DNA of 64,000 nucleotides from Lachnospiraceae bacterium. GTDB taxonomy: Bacteria; Bacillota; Clostridia; Lachnospirales; Lachnospiraceae. The notes below the pieces were generated by a model. It had not been told where the DNA came from, did not search any database, and saw nothing but the letters and a program-made list of their open reading frames with translations. Where the stretch lies: NCBI GenBank assembly GCA_015057425.1, contig SVEL01000010.1, positions 21,680-85,679 on the forward strand, in the 5' to 3' direction. The position numbers were made by a program, and so were the translations under genes. Of this stretch, positions 1 to 9,143 are shown piece after piece; the first letter of the stretch is position 1, and each line of letters begins with the position of its first letter.

Positions 1-2262
1 AACTGCCATTTGCGGCGACGTAATCTTAAGGAAATTTGTGCCGGTTGAATTACCTGACCCATGGTGTGCCACTTTTAAGACTGATATATTACAGATTTTT
101 TCTGTATAATTACTTACTATCTCTTCTTCTGTTTCTATTCCTATATCTCCTGTAAGCAGAATTGTTTTATCTTTGTACGCACCTTTTAACACCAATGAGT
201 TTTCGTTGGAATCTTCTTTGCCTGTATTTTTACCGGGATATATGCATTCAAGTATAAAACTTTTGCTTTTAATAATATCACCGCTTTCTATGGCTATAAC
301 ATTTATATCTTTCTGTTTCGCAAGATTCGTAAGAGTTATAATAATTTCATCTTGTAACTGAGCTGACGCAATTACAAGATTTTCTGCTTTTATAAGCTTA
401 TCGTTTTGAAGTATCTCTAATATACCGCTTACATGGTCTGTATCACCATGAGAGACAATAATGTAATTTATGCTATCTGTTCCAAGAGCTCTTAAATGTG
501 GCACAACTGTATTTTCAGCAACTTTTCTTTCACTACTGCTTCCGCAGTCATACAAATAAGTATTACCGCCGCCATCTTTTATAAAAATACAATCTCCCTG
601 GCCTACATTTATAAATGATACAAACAGTTCTTTTCCCGTCATATGATGATTACTTACTATACTGTAGGCAGATACGGTTAACAAAACTGCCAATCCTGTT
701 ATCATATATGCATATGCTATTTTCATTGCCTGTCCGCGTCTGACTTTGATACGCAGATTGTATAACACCAGGAACATAACCACTACTATTCCGTAAAATA
801 TAAATATTTCAAGTTTTCGTGGTTTTCCCGTTGTTATAATCGTTCCCGGTATTTCACTTATAAACAGACATATTTTTTCAAATGACCACAGAAAAAACTT
901 TCCCACCATACCGCTTCCGTGACTTATCACACCCGGAAGATATTTAAATACGTCCGGCATATTATAAATATAATCTGCTATAACTTCGCAGCTACCACAT
1001 ATAAGCCCTGAAAATAATACAACTGACATAAACGGCACAACAATCATATTGGTAATGACAGCCAAAACAGGCAGTCTGTAAAAATAATTACATATAAGCG
1101 GCATCATCATTATATTAAGTATTATTCCGCTTAGTATAGGACTTATCACATTTAACCATGGTTTCTTTTTCTTTTTTATATATTCATTTAGCATTGGGAT
1201 TATCAGTGTTACAGATATTATAGCTACATAGGACATAATAAAACTGCTGTTTGTAAGATAATACGGATTGGATATAAGAATAATTATGGCAGATACGGAT
1301 ATAGCCACATAGGGATTGTATTTCCGACCGGTAAGTCCCGCTCCTAATTGTATGATAAACATAATAACCGCTCTCATACAGGATACACTTCCACCTGTCA
1401 GTATTCCATATAAAATCATTACAATTCCGCTTATAACCGAAGAAGTTTTTACAGACATAAACTTTCTTAATATTTGAAATAGTATCATTCCTACAGTGGC
1501 TATGTGTAAACCGGAAACGGCAAGAATATGTGACAATCCGTTGTCACTATACAAGTTCTTTGTTTCTTCGTCCATTGACTGTCTGTCGCCTAAAACAATT
1601 GCAGCCATTATGGAACCGTATTTATCTCCCATTACCTTTTTTATACCGGCACCGGCCTGTTTCTTAACCCTGTCTATCGCGACATACAACTGGTTTTCTT
1701 TTTTTACTAATTTTATATTTTCGCAGTTATATACACCTGCAATTCCAAGTGAATGATAATAACTTTTACTGTTAAAATTGCCATAGTTTGCGGCTTCTTC
1801 AAGTTTTTTATAAGCATATTGATAGTAGCATACGGCACCAAGATATGAGCTGTCAGGTATATTACTTTTTGAACTTTTATACACCCTTAAAAGTACTTTT
1901 TCATAATTTAACATCTTATTGCTTTTCCCGACACTTACCGCAACTTCCACATAGTTATCTTTCTCTGATATGGAAGTTATTTTTCCATAGCCTTCGCATA
2001 TCAAACCTTCTCTGTATATATTCTTTTCATCATATTTTGAAAATATATCCGACTGGATATCACACAAGACAAAGCCTATAACATAGCAAACCAACAGCAA
2101 TGTCATAGTCTTTAAGACTTTATTTTGACTTTTTATGTACTGAAAAATCCCTGCAAAGAAAAATGCAAGGATAATCATTATCAATATGTTTTTATCATCT
2201 GTTATTCTATGTATTTCCCCTAATATTAATCCCAATGCCATCACTACTGATGGTTTTTTCAT
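1..2262 (-). CDS. comEC: ComEC/Rec2-type DNA uptake channel (3' end beyond window)
   Basis: Competence membrane channel that carries single-stranded DNA across the membrane. Reading from ATG at 2260-2262, the frame stays open for 754 codons to the left edge, so only the extreme C-terminus is missing. The N-terminal part has hydrophobic helices and a DUF4131-like OB region. The centre is a multi-helix Competence domain containing ILAVSGLHIA. The C-terminal metallo-beta-lactamase-like domain has FINVGQGDCIFI, YDCG, SHGDTDH (residues 604-610), LTGD and AHHGS (around 732-736), so the metal-binding set looks intact. The ATG directly follows the TAG of the upstream lipoprotein gene, and its GGAGG ribosome binding site lies inside that gene, so the two are translationally coupled. 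Identity is secure. Whether the strain is actually transformable is unknown. Confidence 0.93.
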   Translation of the reverse strand, partial: MKKPSVVMALGLILGEIHRITDDKNILIMIILAFFFAGIFQYIKSQNKVLKTMTLLLVCYVIGFVLCDIQSDIFSKYDEKNIYREGLICEGYGKITSISEKDNYVEVAVSVGKSNKMLNYEKVLLRVYKSSKSNIPDSSYLGAVCYYQYAYKKLEEAANYGNFNSKSYYHSLGIAGVYNCENIKLVKKENQLYVAIDRVKKQAGAGIKKVMGDKYGSIMAAIVLGDRQSMDEETKNLYSDNGLSHILAVSGLHIATVGMILFQILRKFMSVKTSSVISGIVMILYGILTGGSVSCMRAVIMFIIQLGAGLTGRKYNPYVAISVSAIIILISNPYYLTNSSFIMSYVAIISVTLIIPMLNEYIKKKKKPWLNVISPILSGIILNIMMMPLICNYFYRLPVLAVITNMIVVPFMSVVLFSGLICGSCEVIADYIYNMPDVFKYLPGVISHGSGMVGKFFLWSFEKICLFISEIPGTIITTGKPRKLEIFIFYGIVVVMFLVLYNLRIKVRRGQAMKIAYAYMITGLAVLLTVSAYSIVSNHHMTGKELFVSFINVGQGDCIFIKDGGGNTYLYDCGSSSERKVAENTVVPHLRALGTDSINYIIVSHGDTDHVSGILEILQNDKLIKAENLVIASAQLQDEIIITLTNLAKQKDINVIAIESGDIIKSKSFILECIYPGKNTGKEDSNENSLVLKGAYKDKTILLTGDIGIETEEEIVSNYTEKICNISVLKVAHHGSGNSTGTNFLKITSPQMAV

Positions 2263-3210
2263 CTACTCCTCCTTTTGTCCTTCTATGCCGCTTTCCACCA
2301 TATCCAGATTTCGGGACAGGGTTTCCGACAAATCTATATTTCCATAGATAATATCCGTCTCTCCGTCTACACTTATCTGAACTTTAGTTATATGGTTTAA
2401 TTCCGACAAACTGTTTACTATTGAATATACTACTACATCACTCGAAACAGCCACTTCATTGCCGATGTTCTTTGCAAAATCCACATAACATACACCATCT
2501 TTTGTAACGATATTATTAATCTTTGTTTCTCCTGAAAGAGTGCTCAGATACCCTTCTTCTTTTGTACCTTTTATAAGGTGTTCAATAACATATCTTTCAA
2601 TAGAAACATTATCATAACATACACATTCTATCATTGTCTTCTTAAGCTTTGAACCATCACTGTTAGAAAAATACAATGTAAGATTTTGAGTGCTGTAATT
2701 ATTAATATTGGCATTATTTATGTCTATAAAATCCAAACTGTCAAGCGGGCCTATTACTGTTCCGTCGTTATACTTAACAGTTTCTTCATTTACAAAAAAT
2801 TCAACACTTTCAACACCTGTAACCTGCGTATAAGTAAGTACAAGCGCAGCTCTGAAGAAAAGCTTTTGTGCTATCTTTAAGGTTTCGTATTCTTTGTTAA
2901 GTACAACCTTTAACTTACCATCATTTAACTCTATTGATTTAACATCAACTGAGCCTGCAAATACACTGGTAGAAGAAAAACTGTTCTTCTTTAACTCTTC
3001 TGTCAGATTTTCTACTATACTGATTGTATCTCCTTCAACAGGTTCATAAGACTTAGTTATAAGCTTTGTACCGTCTGCATCTGTAAAGTACAATACAAAT
3101 CCTGTATCTTCAACCAGCATAGAGTTCTTTGCACAACCGGTCAGAAAAATACAAACTGACAATATCAGTATAATTATTAAATTAATGTATTTATTTTGTG
3201 ACTTTACCAT
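2263..3210 (-). CDS. GerMN-domain lipoprotein
   Basis: Predicted 315-residue surface lipoprotein. It has a signal peptide with lipobox LTGC (Cys near residue 26) followed by two tandem GerMN-like domains, roughly residues 38-150 and 175-290. Both show the family pattern of LYFTDADG/LYFSNSDG at the start, an alternating strand-helix core, and a VEFFVNEE or VQISVDGE ending. GerMN domains occur in the germination protein GerM and in actinobacterial LpqB, which is encoded beside the MtrAB two-component system. Here it follows a sensor kinase gene by 21 bases and abuts comEC, so a role as an accessory to the kinase is a reasonable inference. No germination genes lie nearby. Confidence 0.82.
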   Translation of the reverse strand: MVKSQNKYINLIIILILSVCIFLTGCAKNSMLVEDTGFVLYFTDADGTKLITKSYEPVEGDTISIVENLTEELKKNSFSSTSVFAGSVDVKSIELNDGKLKVVLNKEYETLKIAQKLFFRAALVLTYTQVTGVESVEFFVNEETVKYNDGTVIGPLDSLDFIDINNANINNYSTQNLTLYFSNSDGSKLKKTMIECVCYDNVSIERYVIEHLIKGTKEEGYLSTLSGETKINNIVTKDGVCYVDFAKNIGNEVAVSSDVVVYSIVNSLSELNHITKVQISVDGETDIIYGNIDLSETLSRNLDMVESGIEGQKEE

Positions 3211-3231
3211 AAGTCCTCCATTTATTTCTGA

Positions 3232-4716
3232 TTATCCGGCATAATTTAACGGTATTCTTATGTTAAATGTAGTGCCTTCTCCTTCTGTACTAAATACCTT
3301 TACCTCGCCTCTGTGAAGCTTAATAATATTGTGGGCAATCGACAATCCAAGTCCGGTTCCGCCTGTTTCTCTTGATCTTGCCTTATCTACCCTGTAAAAT
3401 CTTTCAAATATCTTTGAAAGATCTTCCTGCGGTATACCGATACCTGAATCGGCTACTTTAATATAGAAATACTTGTGGTCGGCATTTAACGATACTCTGA
3501 CCCAACCATCCAGTATATTATACTTAATTGCATTTTCCACAAAATTTTGTATTGCAATCGTAAACTTCACTTCATCGATTTCTGCAACTACCGGTCTGTA
3601 GCTTTCTAAAGTCATTTCTATATTTTTACTTGCCGCAAGCGGTTTTAATCTCTTAAGGATAAGTTCAAGTATCTCATTGATATCTTTATGTGCCGTAACA
3701 ATAGGCTCTTTTCCGCTATCGAGTCTGACCAAAGAAAGAAGATCATTGATAATATCACTTTCTCTGTCGATTTCTGTTACAATATCCTGCAAAAATTCCT
3801 TATATAATTCCGGTGGTATATCTTCCTGGGCAATAAGTGAATCTGCCAAAACTTTTATGGATGTTATAGGTGTCTTAAGCTCATGAGCAACATTAGACAC
3901 AAACTGTTGACGTGAATTATCCAATTCCTTCATTCTTGTCGTATTATGATTCAGTGCTCTTGCAATTCCTGAAAGTTCAACATAGGTATAACCATCTTCA
4001 AGAATCTGCTCTGTTCCCGTAGTATCAGCTATCTTATCAATAGCTTTCTGCATTCTCTTCATCGGACCTGTTATATGCATACAGATTACAATACCCACAC
4101 ATACAATTATAACATACAATACAACCATCATAATATTGGCACGTCCTTTAAGTTGTGTCAGTATATCATTTATATCCTCTGTAGAAAAAACAGACACAAC
4201 AACAGCTGATACATCAGATGTATCAGCACTTTTCACAGGTAATGTAATTGATATATATTCCTTTTCATAATTTGTCGTAATTGTTTTAAGTCCTGAAAAT
4301 GCTGCAACTACATTATCAGAAAATGCAGTCTTTCCATCATCAAGATAGTAAGTGTCCTTAACTATTCTGTACTCTGCATCAATGATGATAACTCTTGCAT
4401 TATACATTGTATTAAGCTGAGACAGTTCAACATCTACCGCATTTGACACCTTCGAATTCAAATAATCCGAAGTTATAATGGTATTTCTGAGCATATTACA
4501 ATGAGACTGCAGCTTTAATTCTCGCTGTTCATACAATGATTCCCTGTAATCGCTTACGAGCCATGACTTCATAAGAAAAATCGGTATGAAACTAAACAAT
4601 ATAATGATTATGAAAAACCTTATTCCAAGGCTCTTATGAATGTACTTAATCTTTAAAATAGTAACCAACTCCCCACTTAGTATGCACATATTTTGGTTCG
4701 CTTGGATTTGCTTCAA
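3232..4716 (-). CDS. Membrane sensor histidine kinase
   Basis: Two-component sensor kinase. It has a first membrane helix (FFIIIILFSFIPIFL), an extracytoplasmic domain of about 150 residues, a second helix near residue 200, HAMP, HisKA with the phospho-acceptor His in HELKTPITS (around 280), and an HATPase domain with N-box NFVENAIKYN, DSGIGIP and GGTGLGLSI. All catalytic motifs are present. The start is unclear. The frame overlaps the response regulator gene by about 70 bases, and no ATG with a good ribosome binding site lies between that overlap and the first helix. The real start may be a TTG or ATT codon just before the regulator's stop, behind GGGGAG near 4668. It probably phosphorylates the regulator encoded immediately upstream. 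Confidence 0.9.
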   Translation of the reverse strand: MKQIQANQNMCILSGELVTILKIKYIHKSLGIRFFIIIILFSFIPIFLMKSWLVSDYRESLYEQRELKLQSHCNMLRNTIITSDYLNSKVSNAVDVELSQLNTMYNARVIIIDAEYRIVKDTYYLDDGKTAFSDNVVAAFSGLKTITTNYEKEYISITLPVKSADTSDVSAVVVSVFSTEDINDILTQLKGRANIMMVVLYVIIVCVGIVICMHITGPMKRMQKAIDKIADTTGTEQILEDGYTYVELSGIARALNHNTTRMKELDNSRQQFVSNVAHELKTPITSIKVLADSLIAQEDIPPELYKEFLQDIVTEIDRESDIINDLLSLVRLDSGKEPIVTAHKDINEILELILKRLKPLAASKNIEMTLESYRPVVAEIDEVKFTIAIQNFVENAIKYNILDGWVRVSLNADHKYFYIKVADSGIGIPQEDLSKIFERFYRVDKARSRETGGTGLGLSIAHNIIKLHRGEVKVFSTEGEGTTFNIRIPLNYAG

Positions 4717-5332
4717 TCTTCTCTCTTAACCTTCTTACATGTACATCAACCGTTCTCGCTTCACCGGGATACTCATATCCCCAAATTATGCTAAGTAAGC
4801 TTTCTCTGCTGTAAACTTTATTCGGATTTAATGCAAGTAATTCAATAATTTCAAATTCCTTTGCAGTGAGACTAACTTCACTGTCTGCAATAAAAACTCT
4901 TCTTCCTGCAATATCTATCTTTAAATCACCTTTGATGATTTCCTTCTTTTCTTCTGACTTACTGTTAATTGTATTACGCCTTAATATTGCTTTCATTCTT
5001 GCCTTAACTTCTAATATGTTAAATGGCTTTGTTATATAATCATCTGCACCATAATCAAGACCAAGAATCTTGTCCATATCATCACTCTTGGCAGTAAGCA
5101 TAATAATAGGTACATTCGAAAACTCTCTTATCAGCTGACATACTTCAAATCCGTCCATCTTTGGAAGCATCAGGTCAAGCAAAATCACATCATATTCTTT
5201 ATCCTTTGCCATTTGTACTGCTTCTTCCCCATCGTAAGCACAGTCAACTTCCATACCATCGTGTTCCAGACTAAACTTTATACCTTTTACTATTAACTTC
5301 TCATCATCCACTACCAATACTTTGTTTGCCAT
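4646..5332 (-). CDS. OmpR/PhoB-family response regulator
   Basis: DNA-binding partner of the adjacent kinase, 228 residues. The receiver domain (1-120) has the acidic pair in VVDDE, phospho-acceptor Asp53 in LLDLMLPKMDG, the conserved Thr in MLTAKSDD, and Lys102 in YITKPF. The C-terminal winged helix (about 130-228) carries SLTAKEFEIIELLA and the recognition helix TVDVHVRRLREKI. It is the second gene of the comEA-regulator-kinase-lipoprotein-comEC run, 20 bases after comEA. Sequence similarity alone resembles WalR/PhoP-type regulators, and the stimulus cannot be read from the sequence. Confidence 0.94.
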   Translation of the reverse strand: MANKVLVVDDEKLIVKGIKFSLEHDGMEVDCAYDGEEAVQMAKDKEYDVILLDLMLPKMDGFEVCQLIREFSNVPIIMLTAKSDDMDKILGLDYGADDYITKPFNILEVKARMKAILRRNTINSKSEEKKEIIKGDLKIDIAGRRVFIADSEVSLTAKEFEIIELLALNPNKVYSRESLLSIIWGYEYPGEARTVDVHVRRLREKIEANPSEPKYVHTKWGVGYYFKD

Positions 5333-5352
5333 AACCTCTCCAATCCCGTCAT

Positions 5353-5934
5353 CTACGACGTTATATGATCTTTTATCTTATTATAAAGTGCTTCCTTTAT
5401 TCCGGGGATATTCATAATATCCTTTATATCTTTAAATGCACCATTTTGTTCTCTGTAACTTATAATTGCTTCTGCTTTCGCTTCCCCAATTCCCGGAAGT
5501 TCCATCAATGTTTCTTTTCCGGCCGTATTAATATTTATAAGCCCTTTTGAAGTTTCTGTAATAACTTCACCTTTTTTTACTTCTTCCACAGAATATATCC
5601 TAATCATCATACCCTGTGTTACTGCCGATGCAAGATTGGTTACAGAAACATCCGCATCTTTTGTAAGGCCTCCTGCCAGCTTAACAACATCATTAACTAT
5701 TGCTCCGTTTTCCACATAATAGACTCCGGGCTTACTTACACTACCTACAATATGTACCGCCAGAAGCTTTGTTGTTTCTGTTGCAACATTCTCTCTGCTT
5801 CCGACATCTGTAGCTGATGTTTCCACATAAGTCTCTTCATCTTCATAGCATAACAGAAAACTTATGATTCCAACAACTGACATAACAAGTACAATTAAAA
5901 AAATTATACCTTTCTTCCCATCTTTATTATTCAT
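5353..5934 (-). CDS. comEA: ComEA-type DNA receptor, SLBB plus helix-hairpin-helix
   Basis: Membrane-anchored DNA receptor for competence, 193 residues from ATG at 5932-5934, chosen because CGGAGG lies six bases upstream. A longer frame to 5967 lacks such a site. Domains in order: a single N-terminal membrane helix (IIFLIVLVMSVVGIISFLL), a linker, an SLBB domain around HIVGSVSKPGVYYV, and a C-terminal tandem HhH (ININTAGKETLMELPGIGEAKA, then FKDIKDIMNIPGIKE) that binds double-stranded DNA. It normally passes DNA to ComEC, whose gene lies four genes downstream on the same strand. The two-component pair and GerMN lipoprotein between them are unusual for a competence operon. Confidence 0.9.
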   Translation of the reverse strand: MNNKDGKKGIIFLIVLVMSVVGIISFLLCYEDEETYVETSATDVGSRENVATETTKLLAVHIVGSVSKPGVYYVENGAIVNDVVKLAGGLTKDADVSVTNLASAVTQGMMIRIYSVEEVKKGEVITETSKGLININTAGKETLMELPGIGEAKAEAIISYREQNGAFKDIKDIMNIPGIKEALYNKIKDHITS

Positions 5935-6009
5935 TTTACACCTCCGAAAAAGGTGTTCCCCACGCAACTTCTATTTTACAAAAATACAACATCCTTTTCA
6001 ATAGTAATT

Positions 6010-6444
6010 TTAACTTTTCTCCCATTTAAAAATCACGAATCCGGCAATGGCCACAAGTGCACCGATTAGCTTCTGCCAGCTAAACTCTGCTTTTTCAACT
6101 CCAAACAGGCCAAACAGCTCGATAAGATATGCAACTATAAGCTGTGAAATAATTATAGCTAAAACTGCCTGTGCCGGTCCTGCATTTTCCATACTTTTAA
6201 TAACCGTATATGTTATAAATGCGCCTATAACGCCGCCTAAAAGCATATATTTGTTATCTACTTTTGCAATTGCAGAAAACTTATCCCTTCCTGTTACAAA
6301 CCATGCCACAAGGCACGTGAGAAGCGCCGTAAACTGTACAAATGAAGCTGATACCCATATCCCTGACTGTTTAGTAACTTCCGTATTAAACACTCCCTGC
6401 ACACTCATAAGTGCACCTGATATTAAGGCTACTATAATCCACAT
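6010..6444 (-). CDS. DMT-family (YdcZ/DUF606) membrane protein
   Basis: Small integral membrane protein of 144 residues with about five hydrophobic helices. The N-terminal motif IIVALISGALMSVQGVFNT and the later QAVLAIIISQLIVAYLIE match the DUF606/YdcZ branch of the drug/metabolite transporter superfamily. The start at 6444 is preferred because GAGGAG sits five bases upstream. A frame extending to 6468 would begin inside a hairpin. Members usually work as pairs or homodimers. Only one copy is visible here, and no substrate can be inferred. The gene begins 12 bases after a strong hairpin with a U-run (6458-6506), so its expression may depend on read-through. Confidence 0.8.
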   Translation of the reverse strand: MWIIVALISGALMSVQGVFNTEVTKQSGIWVSASFVQFTALLTCLVAWFVTGRDKFSAIAKVDNKYMLLGGVIGAFITYTVIKSMENAGPAQAVLAIIISQLIVAYLIELFGLFGVEKAEFSWQKLIGALVAIAGFVIFKWEKS

Positions 6445-6457
6445 AATTTCTCCTCTC

Positions 6458-6506
6458 AAAAAAGCCATTATCGATAATATTATTTATTACCGACAATGGC
6501 TTTTTT
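6458..6506 (-). terminator. Strong intrinsic terminator, bidirectional in form
   Basis: The arms 6458-6477 and 6487-6506 pair over 20 bases with only two G-U type mismatches, flanked by A-run and T-run on both strands. On the minus strand it lies just after the solute-binding protein gene (stop at 6524) and ends right before the ribosome binding site of the DMT gene. Confidence 0.88.
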
Positions 6507-6523
6507 TATTCATTATGTGTTAT

Positions 6524-7912
6524 TTAGTTTAAGTTAACCAAAAAATCCGATATAATTTCTTCAACTGCACTATTGTCTATGATAATCTCTTCATCTTCTG
6601 CACCTTCATCCGGAATAATTGTCTCTGTTGTAGCTGCATTTACTGACTTAAAGAGATTTTCTATTTTAAGCCAATAATCCGAAAGTCTTATAAGCTTAGG
6701 AAATCCCGTTGAATATGCATATTCGTTTGCAATTTCCATAAGGGCATCATTATCATATGTCTTCATCTTCTTTGCAGGTAACAATCCTGTTATATCATAC
6801 AACTTAAATGAAATATTAAATGTAAGATATGAGGCAAACTCCTCAGCTCTTGTTACATCTGAAGAATATGGATTAACAACAACTATATCCGTTTCTGATA
6901 AAGGACATGTTCCGAGAGTACTTGAAAGCTGTGGTAACGGGCATACACCATATTCCACTCCGAGTCCGTCAAGTTCCTTTAAGCTCTTAATGTTAAGTAT
7001 TGTAAATACTATCTTTCCTTCCGAAAAATCGCTTACAATCTGCTGATAATTTTCTTCTTCAGTACCTGTTGCTTTACTTTCAAGTGAGAAATAATCATAT
7101 AATTCTTTATAATATAATATTGCGGAACTGAATTTTTCTTCATCAACGTCAATCTCTTCATCTTTTGCTGAATAAGTTCCTTTAAAGTCTATATACTTTC
7201 CTATAAATCCGTAATTAGACTTCATATTGTTAGCATCCCACACTATAATATCTTCAACAACACTATAGTCAACGATTTCTTCTGTCTCCGTTCCTTCCTC
7301 AGTACCGGCATTTGTCTCTTCTCCTGACTCTTCGCTTGAATCATTTTCTCCAAGATCATTAAAATTTTCTGCATATAACTTAATATCATCAAATGTTGAA
7401 GGTACACTTGTAACATATTTTTTGTTATATACAAATGCTGACATTTCAAATCCCAAAGGATATGCATAATACTTATCCTTATAAGTTATTGATTCAAGGG
7501 CAGCTTTACTATAATTATCCTCGTTCACTTTGTTGTTTGTGTTTTCTTTGCAAAGTCCCAAAAGATATAACTCTTCAAGATTCTGACTGTTTGTAATGTA
7601 TAAGTCCGGCATCTGACCTGCATTTCCGTTGGCTTCTGCAATGGCGTCAATCATATCTCCCTGCTCTGATGCACTGATATATTTAATCACTACATCTATA
7701 CCGCTTGCCGTCTTATATGTATCAGCAACATACTTAAGATATTCACCATATTCTTCATAAGAATACCAAATTATAATTTCATCTTTTTCTTCCGGCTTAT
7801 TCTGTTCCTTAAGTTCGTTATCTTCACGAACTGCTTTATATTCCTTAACGCCCATTACTACAAGCAATGAAACCAGGACCATAAATAATATAGCAATTAT
7901 TTTCTTAATCAT
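6524..7912 (-). CDS. Orphan extracellular solute-binding protein (family 1)
   Basis: A 462-residue exported protein with an N-terminal membrane helix (IIAILFMVLVSLLVVMGV) and no lipobox Cys, so it is probably membrane-tethered. The fold pattern EIIIWYSYEEYGEYLKYVADTY, the inner TSGIDVVIKYI, PDLYITNSQNLEEL and the C-terminal GFPKLIRLSDYW suit a carbohydrate-type binding protein. A very acidic low-complexity stretch rich in Glu, Ser and Thr (residues about 187-214) interrupts the second half and probably forms a loop. No ABC permease or ATPase genes are adjacent, so it must work with proteins encoded elsewhere or act as a sensor. The ligand is unknown. Confidence 0.78.
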   Translation of the reverse strand: MIKKIIAILFMVLVSLLVVMGVKEYKAVREDNELKEQNKPEEKDEIIIWYSYEEYGEYLKYVADTYKTASGIDVVIKYISASEQGDMIDAIAEANGNAGQMPDLYITNSQNLEELYLLGLCKENTNNKVNEDNYSKAALESITYKDKYYAYPLGFEMSAFVYNKKYVTSVPSTFDDIKLYAENFNDLGENDSSEESGEETNAGTEEGTETEEIVDYSVVEDIIVWDANNMKSNYGFIGKYIDFKGTYSAKDEEIDVDEEKFSSAILYYKELYDYFSLESKATGTEEENYQQIVSDFSEGKIVFTILNIKSLKELDGLGVEYGVCPLPQLSSTLGTCPLSETDIVVVNPYSSDVTRAEEFASYLTFNISFKLYDITGLLPAKKMKTYDNDALMEIANEYAYSTGFPKLIRLSDYWLKIENLFKSVNAATTETIIPDEGAEDEEIIIDNSAVEEIISDFLVNLN

Positions 7913-7935
7913 ATCGGTTTCCTTTCATGCCAAAG

Positions 7936-9129
7936 TTACTTCATGCTGTTTAAAACAGTTCTCAGTATTTCTGCCATCTCATCTATATGTTCCGGAGTAA
8001 TCACAAGCGGCGGTACAAATCTGATTACATTTCCGCCTGCTGATATAACTATCAGACCATTTTCAATTGATTTTGCCACGACTTCACCTACAGGCTTTTC
8101 ACATACAAGCCCCTGCATAAGACCCATACCTCTTCTTTCTGTAATAAAGTCATAATCATTTACTATATCTTCCAAAACTTTTTCAAAATATTTTGAAACT
8201 TCCGTTACATGTGAAATTACATTATGCTTTTCAAACATATCCATAACTGTCGATACCGCTCTGGTAGCAAGCGGATTACCGCCGTATGTAGTTCCGTGGT
8301 CTCCCGGAACAAGTGCATATGCTGCTTTTCCCTTTGCCATAAAGGCTCCTACAGGAACTCCGCATCCAACTGCCTTTGCTACTGTAACAACATCAGGAAG
8401 AACATCATAATGTTCATAAGCAAACATCCTGCCTGTTCTACCCATACCGCACTGGATTTCATCACATATCATAAGTATATCATTGTCATCACAAATTTTT
8501 CTGATACCTTTGATAAATTCATCAGTTGCAGGATATATTCCGCCTTCACCCTGTAAAGTTTCAAGTATAATTGCACATGTCTTTTCATTTACAAGAGCTT
8601 TTACACTTTCAAGGTCGTTATATTTTGCAAACTTTATACCACCTATAAGCGGTCTGAATGGTGCCTGATACTTTTCATTACCTGTTACAGACAATGCTCC
8701 GAGGCTTCTTCCATGGAAAGAATGTTCCATGGCAATTATCTCATGGTCATCGCATCCATCCTTATCATATGCATATCTTCTTGCAATCTTTATGGCACCT
8801 TCGATAGCTTCTGTTCCACTGTTCGTAAAGAACACCTTATCCATTCCTGCTGCCTTTGTTAACTTTTCACCGGCTTCCATTGAAGGAACATTATAGAAAA
8901 GATTTGATGTATGCATAAGCTTATCTATCTGGTCTTTTAATGCATCACTATATTCTTTATTATTGTAACCAAATGCACATACAGCTATACCTGCCGCGAA
9001 GTCAAGGTACTTTTTGCCGTCTGTGTCATAAAGGTATACACCTTCACCTTTGTCAAGAACAAGTCCGAATCTGTTATATGTTTTGTATAAGACTTCTTCT
9101 GCTTTATCTATATATATCTGTTTATCCAT
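7936..9129 (-). CDS. argD: Acetylornithine aminotransferase
   Basis: Pyridoxal-phosphate aminotransferase that converts N-acetylglutamate semialdehyde to N-acetylornithine. The 397-residue protein is full length. It shows FAAGIAVCAFGYNN, the substrate-binding FFTNSGTEAIEGAIKIAR, HSFHGRSLGALSVTG, the cofactor Asp in ICDEIQCGMGRTG and the Schiff-base Lys in TVAKAVGCGVPVGAF. It is the last gene of argJ-argB-argD, 14 bases after argB. The operon and the divergent argG make argD the likely specificity over succinylornithine or ornithine aminotransferase. Confidence 0.95.
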   Translation of the reverse strand: MDKQIYIDKAEEVLYKTYNRFGLVLDKGEGVYLYDTDGKKYLDFAAGIAVCAFGYNNKEYSDALKDQIDKLMHTSNLFYNVPSMEAGEKLTKAAGMDKVFFTNSGTEAIEGAIKIARRYAYDKDGCDDHEIIAMEHSFHGRSLGALSVTGNEKYQAPFRPLIGGIKFAKYNDLESVKALVNEKTCAIILETLQGEGGIYPATDEFIKGIRKICDDNDILMICDEIQCGMGRTGRMFAYEHYDVLPDVVTVAKAVGCGVPVGAFMAKGKAAYALVPGDHGTTYGGNPLATRAVSTVMDMFEKHNVISHVTEVSKYFEKVLEDIVNDYDFITERRGMGLMQGLVCEKPVGEVVAKSIENGLIVISAGGNVIRFVPPLVITPEHIDEMAEILRTVLNSMK

Positions 9130-9143
9130 AATATCACTCCGTT

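Noticed and set aside
1..2262. comEC as a pseudogene because no complete frame ends inside the window
   Set aside because: The frame is open from ATG 2262 to the edge, with all metallo-beta-lactamase motifs in one frame. It is only cut by the window.
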